This document shows, piece after piece, positions 61,174 through 64,000 of a DNA stretch of 64,000 nucleotides; within the stretch, counting starts at the first letter, position 1; each line of letters begins with the position of its first letter. Both the position numbers and the translations under genes were made by a program. Where the stretch lies: positions 3,841,372 to 3,905,371 of the forward strand of contig NZ_KI632511.1 in assembly GCF_000504285.1 (NCBI RefSeq). Reading direction: 5' to 3'. The notes below the pieces were generated by a model. It saw only the letters and a list, made by a program, of their open reading frames with translations, had not been told where the DNA came from and ran no database searches. Source of the stretch: Actinospica robiniae DSM 44927 (GTDB taxonomy: Bacteria > Actinomycetota > Actinomycetes > Streptomycetales > Catenulisporaceae).

Positions 61174-62139
61174 TCACTCCCCGTCGAGGTCCTCGAGATC
61201 GGGTTGCGGTAACCAGTCGAGCCCAGGGCGGAACGACGCCCATGCCCGCCCTCGGCTCATCTCGGCGAGCTTGCGGATCAGGTACATGACGTCGCGGTTG
61301 CGCTCACCCGCCCGCCAGATCATCGACCAACCGAACAGGAGGGCTGGATCGGTCAGCGGAATGATCGCGGCCACACCCGGCTCCTCGGTCAGCACCATCT
61401 GGACCGGCAGCAGGGCCACCCTGGCCGGATCGGAGTTGATGTCGGCGATCGCCTGGGCGAGGCCGATGTTGCGGCCGCCGGTCTCCCGCTCCATGTCGAG
61501 AAATTCGGCGGCCCGGCGCCACCAGCCGGCGAACTCCGGCGAGCTACCCTGCGCCGGCGCCCAGACTCGATGCCCGACCAGGTCGGCCGGGCGCAGGGCC
61601 TGACGGTCGGCGAGAGGACTGCGGCCGCTGAGGAGCACGCCCATCCGGCTCAGTTCGACAAGCTGCCGGGACAGTTCCGGCGGCCAGGCTCGCTCGAGGT
61701 CGTGTACCCGGCCGAAGGCGAGATCGAGCTCGCCGTGCAGCAGGGCTCGCAATGCCAGCGGTAGGCTCCGCCGGTTGCTGACCTCGATGTTGACCTCTGG
61801 TATGGCCGCCATCGTCTCCGCGAGCCGGGTCATCGGCGGGTGCGGCTGGCCCCACGTATCCACTCTGACCGGGCGGCGGGTCCCCCGCATCGCCGCCGTG
61901 GCGGCGTCGGCAGCCGCGAGTGACTGCTGCGCGTGCGGGAGGAACAGCTCCCCCGCCTCGGTCAGCGATACACCGGTTGGCGCACGTTCGAGCAGCACCT
62001 CGCCGATGATCCGCTCAAGCCGCTGAATCCGCTTGGACAGCGCTTGCTGAGACAAGTTCAGCTCCGCCGCAGCGCGGCCGAAGTGGCGGTGCTCGGCCAC
62101 GGCGGCGAACGCGCGCACTTGCGCGAGGTCCAAATCCAC
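61174..62139 (-). CDS. LysR-family transcriptional regulator
   Basis: 321 residues. N-terminal winged helix (LAQVRAFAAVAEHRHFGRAA, LNLSQQALSKRIQRLE) and a substrate-binding domain (VNIEVSNRRSLPLALRALLHGELDLAFGR split across its first lobe, VLLSGRSPLADRQAL). It is convergent with the dehydratase operon and faces the small membrane-protein genes. It may regulate either neighbour; LysR sites (T-N11-A) were not pinned down. ATG 62139 is the domain-consistent start. Confidence 0.9.
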   Translation of the reverse strand: MDLDLAQVRAFAAVAEHRHFGRAAAELNLSQQALSKRIQRLERIIGEVLLERAPTGVSLTEAGELFLPHAQQSLAAADAATAAMRGTRRPVRVDTWGQPHPPMTRLAETMAAIPEVNIEVSNRRSLPLALRALLHGELDLAFGRVHDLERAWPPELSRQLVELSRMGVLLSGRSPLADRQALRPADLVGHRVWAPAQGSSPEFAGWWRRAAEFLDMERETGGRNIGLAQAIADINSDPARVALLPVQMVLTEEPGVAAIIPLTDPALLFGWSMIWRAGERNRDVMYLIRKLAEMSRGRAWASFRPGLDWLPQPDLEDLDGE

Positions 62140-62334
62140 GCGTCAACGATCCGGCGGTCAAGGCCGAACGTCAAGTCCAGATAGCGCGCCCACCTTGGTC
62201 GACAACTGTTCGTTGATGCCGGGGACGACATTCTGTTGGACCGCTCCCGCGGACGCTGGTGTGCTGCCGGTAGCCGTCTACGCGGACCTCTTGCGCTCAC
62301 GGCGCGCGAATCCCAACCCCGCACAGGAGACGTC

Positions 62335-62781
62335 ATGGTCAGCCTCATCATCGGCGCCGCGGTACTCGCTCTGCTGATCTTCCGCCAGGTCTCGGTCCGC
62401 CCGCTCCGTGAAGGCCACCGGGTCCCGCTCATCCTCACGGTTGTCGGCATCGTGGAGTTCAGCCAGTATCTGCGCAGCCACCGCGGGCATCCGGCCGCGA
62501 TCGCATCCGCGCTGGGCGGAAGCCTGGTCCTCGCCGCGGTCTCCGGAGCCGCGCGAGCGCCGACGGTCCGGATCTGGACCCAAGACGGCACGGTCATGAG
62601 ACAGGGCACTGCGCTCACCGTGCTGCTGTGGATCGTTCCCGCGGCGATGCACTTGGGCTACGACAAGCTGGCCGGCGGCAATGCCGTCGGCGACGTGGGT
62701 GCATCGACGATGTTGCTCTACTACGCGGTCACCTTCACGGTCCAGCGAAGGGTCCTGCACGCCAGAGCACGAGCGCATTGA
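62335..62781 (+). CDS. CcdC/DUF1453-like membrane protein
   Basis: 148 residues with four or five hydrophobic segments: VSLIIGAAVLALLIF, VPLILTVVGIVEFSQYL, ALGGSLVLAAVSGAA, ALTVLLWIVPAAMHLGY and MLLYYAVTFTVQRRVL. The pattern VSVRPLREGHRV after the first span resembles DUF1453/CcdC-like integral membrane proteins. Function unknown. CACAGGAGACGTC before ATG 62335 is a good ribosome site. Divergent from the LysR gene and possibly under its control. Confidence 0.65.
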   Translation: MVSLIIGAAVLALLIFRQVSVRPLREGHRVPLILTVVGIVEFSQYLRSHRGHPAAIASALGGSLVLAAVSGAARAPTVRIWTQDGTVMRQGTALTVLLWIVPAAMHLGYDKLAGGNAVGDVGASTMLLYYAVTFTVQRRVLHARARAH

Positions 62782-62842
62782 GCGTTATCAGTAGCCTGCA
62801 TGTACCGAATGAAAATCACTAAAAGCCAAGGAGTTGATTTAG

Positions 62843-63340
62843 TTGAGACCCACGGCCGTACTTCGCCGCCGCAGCTCAGCCTGCATGTTCCTCGCCGCCT
62901 ACGCCTCCGTCACCATCCTGTGCACCCTGCTCTCGATCGTGATCGGCGCGATCCAGCACGACCCTGGCACGGCACACCCTCTGCAGGACAAGGCGTACCT
63001 GCTCTCGGAGAAGTTCGATCCGGTGGTGAACCTCGCCGTGTGGACCGGATTCGCCGCGTTGTACTTCGCCCGGATCCCGCAGCCGCTGCGCACCAAGGAG
63101 CACGCGAGGGCGCTCGCCTGCACTTGGCTGCTGCTGGCCCTGCCCGTCGACTTCGTGTTCTTCGTGCTGATTCCCAACCCGATCTCGTTGAGTCCGCGCG
63201 ACTTCTATGTCGGCCAGTTCCCCTGGATCTACTTGATCTACGCGGCGGTGTTCGCCGGCCCGCTCGCGGCCCAACGCCTGGGGCGGTCCAGTAGCTCCCC
63301 CGCCCGGATCCCTGCCACCGCCCCATCGGAGATCACATGA
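62843..63340 (+). CDS. Integral membrane protein of unknown function
   Basis: 165 residues with four predicted spans (MFLAAYASVTILCTLLSIVIG, NLAVWTGFAALYFA, ALACTWLLLALPVDFVFFVL, FPWIYLIYAAVFAGPLAA). The segment between spans three and four (NPISLSPRDFYVGQFPWIYL) is the most distinctive part. No enzyme motif. The TTG at 62843 has AAGGAG upstream at 9 bp. It may be co-transcribed with the preceding membrane-protein gene. A bidirectional terminator follows. Confidence 0.6.
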   Translation: MRPTAVLRRRSSACMFLAAYASVTILCTLLSIVIGAIQHDPGTAHPLQDKAYLLSEKFDPVVNLAVWTGFAALYFARIPQPLRTKEHARALACTWLLLALPVDFVFFVLIPNPISLSPRDFYVGQFPWIYLIYAAVFAGPLAAQRLGRSSSSPARIPATAPSEIT

Positions 63341-63379
63341 CCCCGACACGGGTCGCTTAGCACCGCATCAGCCGCAGAA

Positions 63380-63414
63380 CGCCCCGGTCCCGCTGCCACT
63401 GCCGGACCGGGGCG
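63380..63414. terminator. Bidirectional hairpin terminator
   Basis: CGCCCCGGTCC (63380-63390) and GGACCGGGGCG (63404-63414) form a perfect 11-bp stem, directly between the rightward membrane-protein gene and the stop of the leftward GH36 gene. Confidence 0.8.
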
Positions 63415-64000
63415 TCAGTGTCGACCGGTGACGCCGGTCTGGGGCTCGGCGGATCCGGTGAGCTTGACGAGCGCGGCGCTCCACGGCTGGAGCGCGACGG
63501 TGAGCGAACTCGCGCTCTGGTCCCACACGGCACTCGTCTCGCCTTCCTCGGCGCTCGATGCCGGAAAGACGACCTTCGCCCGGCGGTCCGCCGCACCGAT
63601 CCACGCCAACGGCAGTTCAGCCAGCTCCTGCTCGCCGTCGCGGCGCCAGACGAGGACGTATCCGGCGGCTTCGGCCGCATCCACCTCGAGGGCTAGCGAG
63701 ACCCAGCCGTCGCGCCAGGCGGGCAATCCGAGCGGCCAGTGCGGCACCGCGGTCGGCAGATGCCGGCGCAACTCGCGGTAGACCGTGAGCGCTTCGAGAA
63801 CCAGCGCTTCCTGGCTCGGGCGCAGCAGGTCGAGCCGCCCGCTCAGATGCACCCGGCCGAGCAGGGCGCCGGCGAGGTTGAAGGCTGTCTCGCGGTCCGT
63901 CATCTCAGGCACCGGATAGGTCCACATCGCCCCCTGTTCAGGAGCGACGGCCATGGGCGCCGCCGCAGTGATGGCGGGAAGCAGGCGGAAGTCGGTCTGG
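63415..64000 (-). CDS. GH36 alpha-galactosidase, C-terminal part (gene runs off the window)
   Basis: The minus-strand frame is open to the right edge, giving 194 C-terminal residues. LLPAITAAAPMAVAPEQGAMWTYP contains the QxxxxxPEQ... APEQ-W-YP segment, and AFNLAGALLGRVHLSGRLDLL with PHWPLGLPAWRDGWVSLAL and a beta-sandwich end are typical of the last part of GH36 alpha-galactosidases. The catalytic Asp residues would be upstream, outside the window. Removes alpha-galactosyl groups from plant oligosaccharides. The neighbouring pectin genes fit a common substrate. The ATG at 63954 is internal, not the start. Confidence 0.8.
   Translation of the reverse strand, partial: QTDFRLLPAITAAAPMAVAPEQGAMWTYPVPEMTDRETAFNLAGALLGRVHLSGRLDLLRPSQEALVLEALTVYRELRRHLPTAVPHWPLGLPAWRDGWVSLALEVDAAEAAGYVLVWRRDGEQELAELPLAWIGAADRRAKVVFPASSAEEGETSAVWDQSASSLTVALQPWSAALVKLTGSAEPQTGVTGRH

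Overview
The window is high-GC DNA with dense short-overlap operons, strong GGAGG-type ribosome sites and frequent GTG/TTG starts. Its gene families (NrtR, SARP/BTAD, SapA-like spore proteins, DUF397 with XRE-DUF5753, CBM2 enzymes, an F420-type oxidoreductase) point to a filamentous, soil or plant-litter actinomycete, probably in the Streptomyces/Catenulispora/Actinospica range. No rRNA operon, intact tRNA, CRISPR array or intact insertion sequence was seen.

Layout. 0-5 kb: a decayed Old Yellow Enzyme gene, then NAD biosynthesis: a Nudix-type NrtR repressor facing nadA-nadB-nadC, with a 25-bp near-perfect palindrome in the 58-bp gap. 5-8 kb: scrambled DNA with an IS256-family transposase remnant, a GIY-YIG protein, a truncated GH26-like gene and a small membrane protein.

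8-26 kb is the accessory core. A tightly coupled operon encodes a CCA-type nucleotidyltransferase, an unknown 428-residue protein and a 1092-residue membrane protein (degenerate Lon-like domain, one membrane span, C-terminal beta-propeller), followed by a lipoprotein. Next come small uncharacterised or broken genes, then a caspase-STAND ATPase coupled by a 4-bp overlap to a separate 14-repeat WD40 protein. A phospholipase-like LCAT hydrolase faces them. A leftward set follows: two ESX-substrate-like proteins, one unknown protein, a ribbon-helix-helix protein and a BrnT-like toxin candidate preceded by repeated CTGTAWTACAC boxes. This block looks like an immunity or conflict island and is the best candidate for an undescribed system.

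26-38 kb: an alpha/beta hydrolase, a SARP regulator divergent from three tandem SapA-like secreted proteins, a decayed tRNA 3' end with a 14-bp GAAA-loop hairpin, an SRPBCC protein, another IS256 remnant, a DUF4241 protein, a cell-wall-binding lipoprotein and a HutD-like protein.

38-47 kb: a DUF7144 membrane protein, a secreted CBM2/Ig protein, a CBM2-GH28 polygalacturonase, and a DUF397/XRE neighbourhood interrupted by two membrane-protein genes.

47-54 kb: reductive pyrimidine catabolism (beta-ureidopropionase, dihydropyrimidinase, luciferase-like F420 oxidoreductase, NCS1 transporter) with a convergent PucR regulator and no dihydropyrimidine dehydrogenase in view.

54-64 kb: pectin and galactoside use: a GH28 enzyme with FN3 domains divergent from a sugar ABC transporter and an enolase-superfamily dehydratase, then a LysR regulator, two membrane proteins and the C-terminal end of a GH36 alpha-galactosidase running off the right edge. 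Secreted GH28 enzymes would cut pectin, the ABC system would import the oligomers and the dehydratase would act on the sugar acids; two palindromes of GTTCA half-sites mark a probable shared control region.
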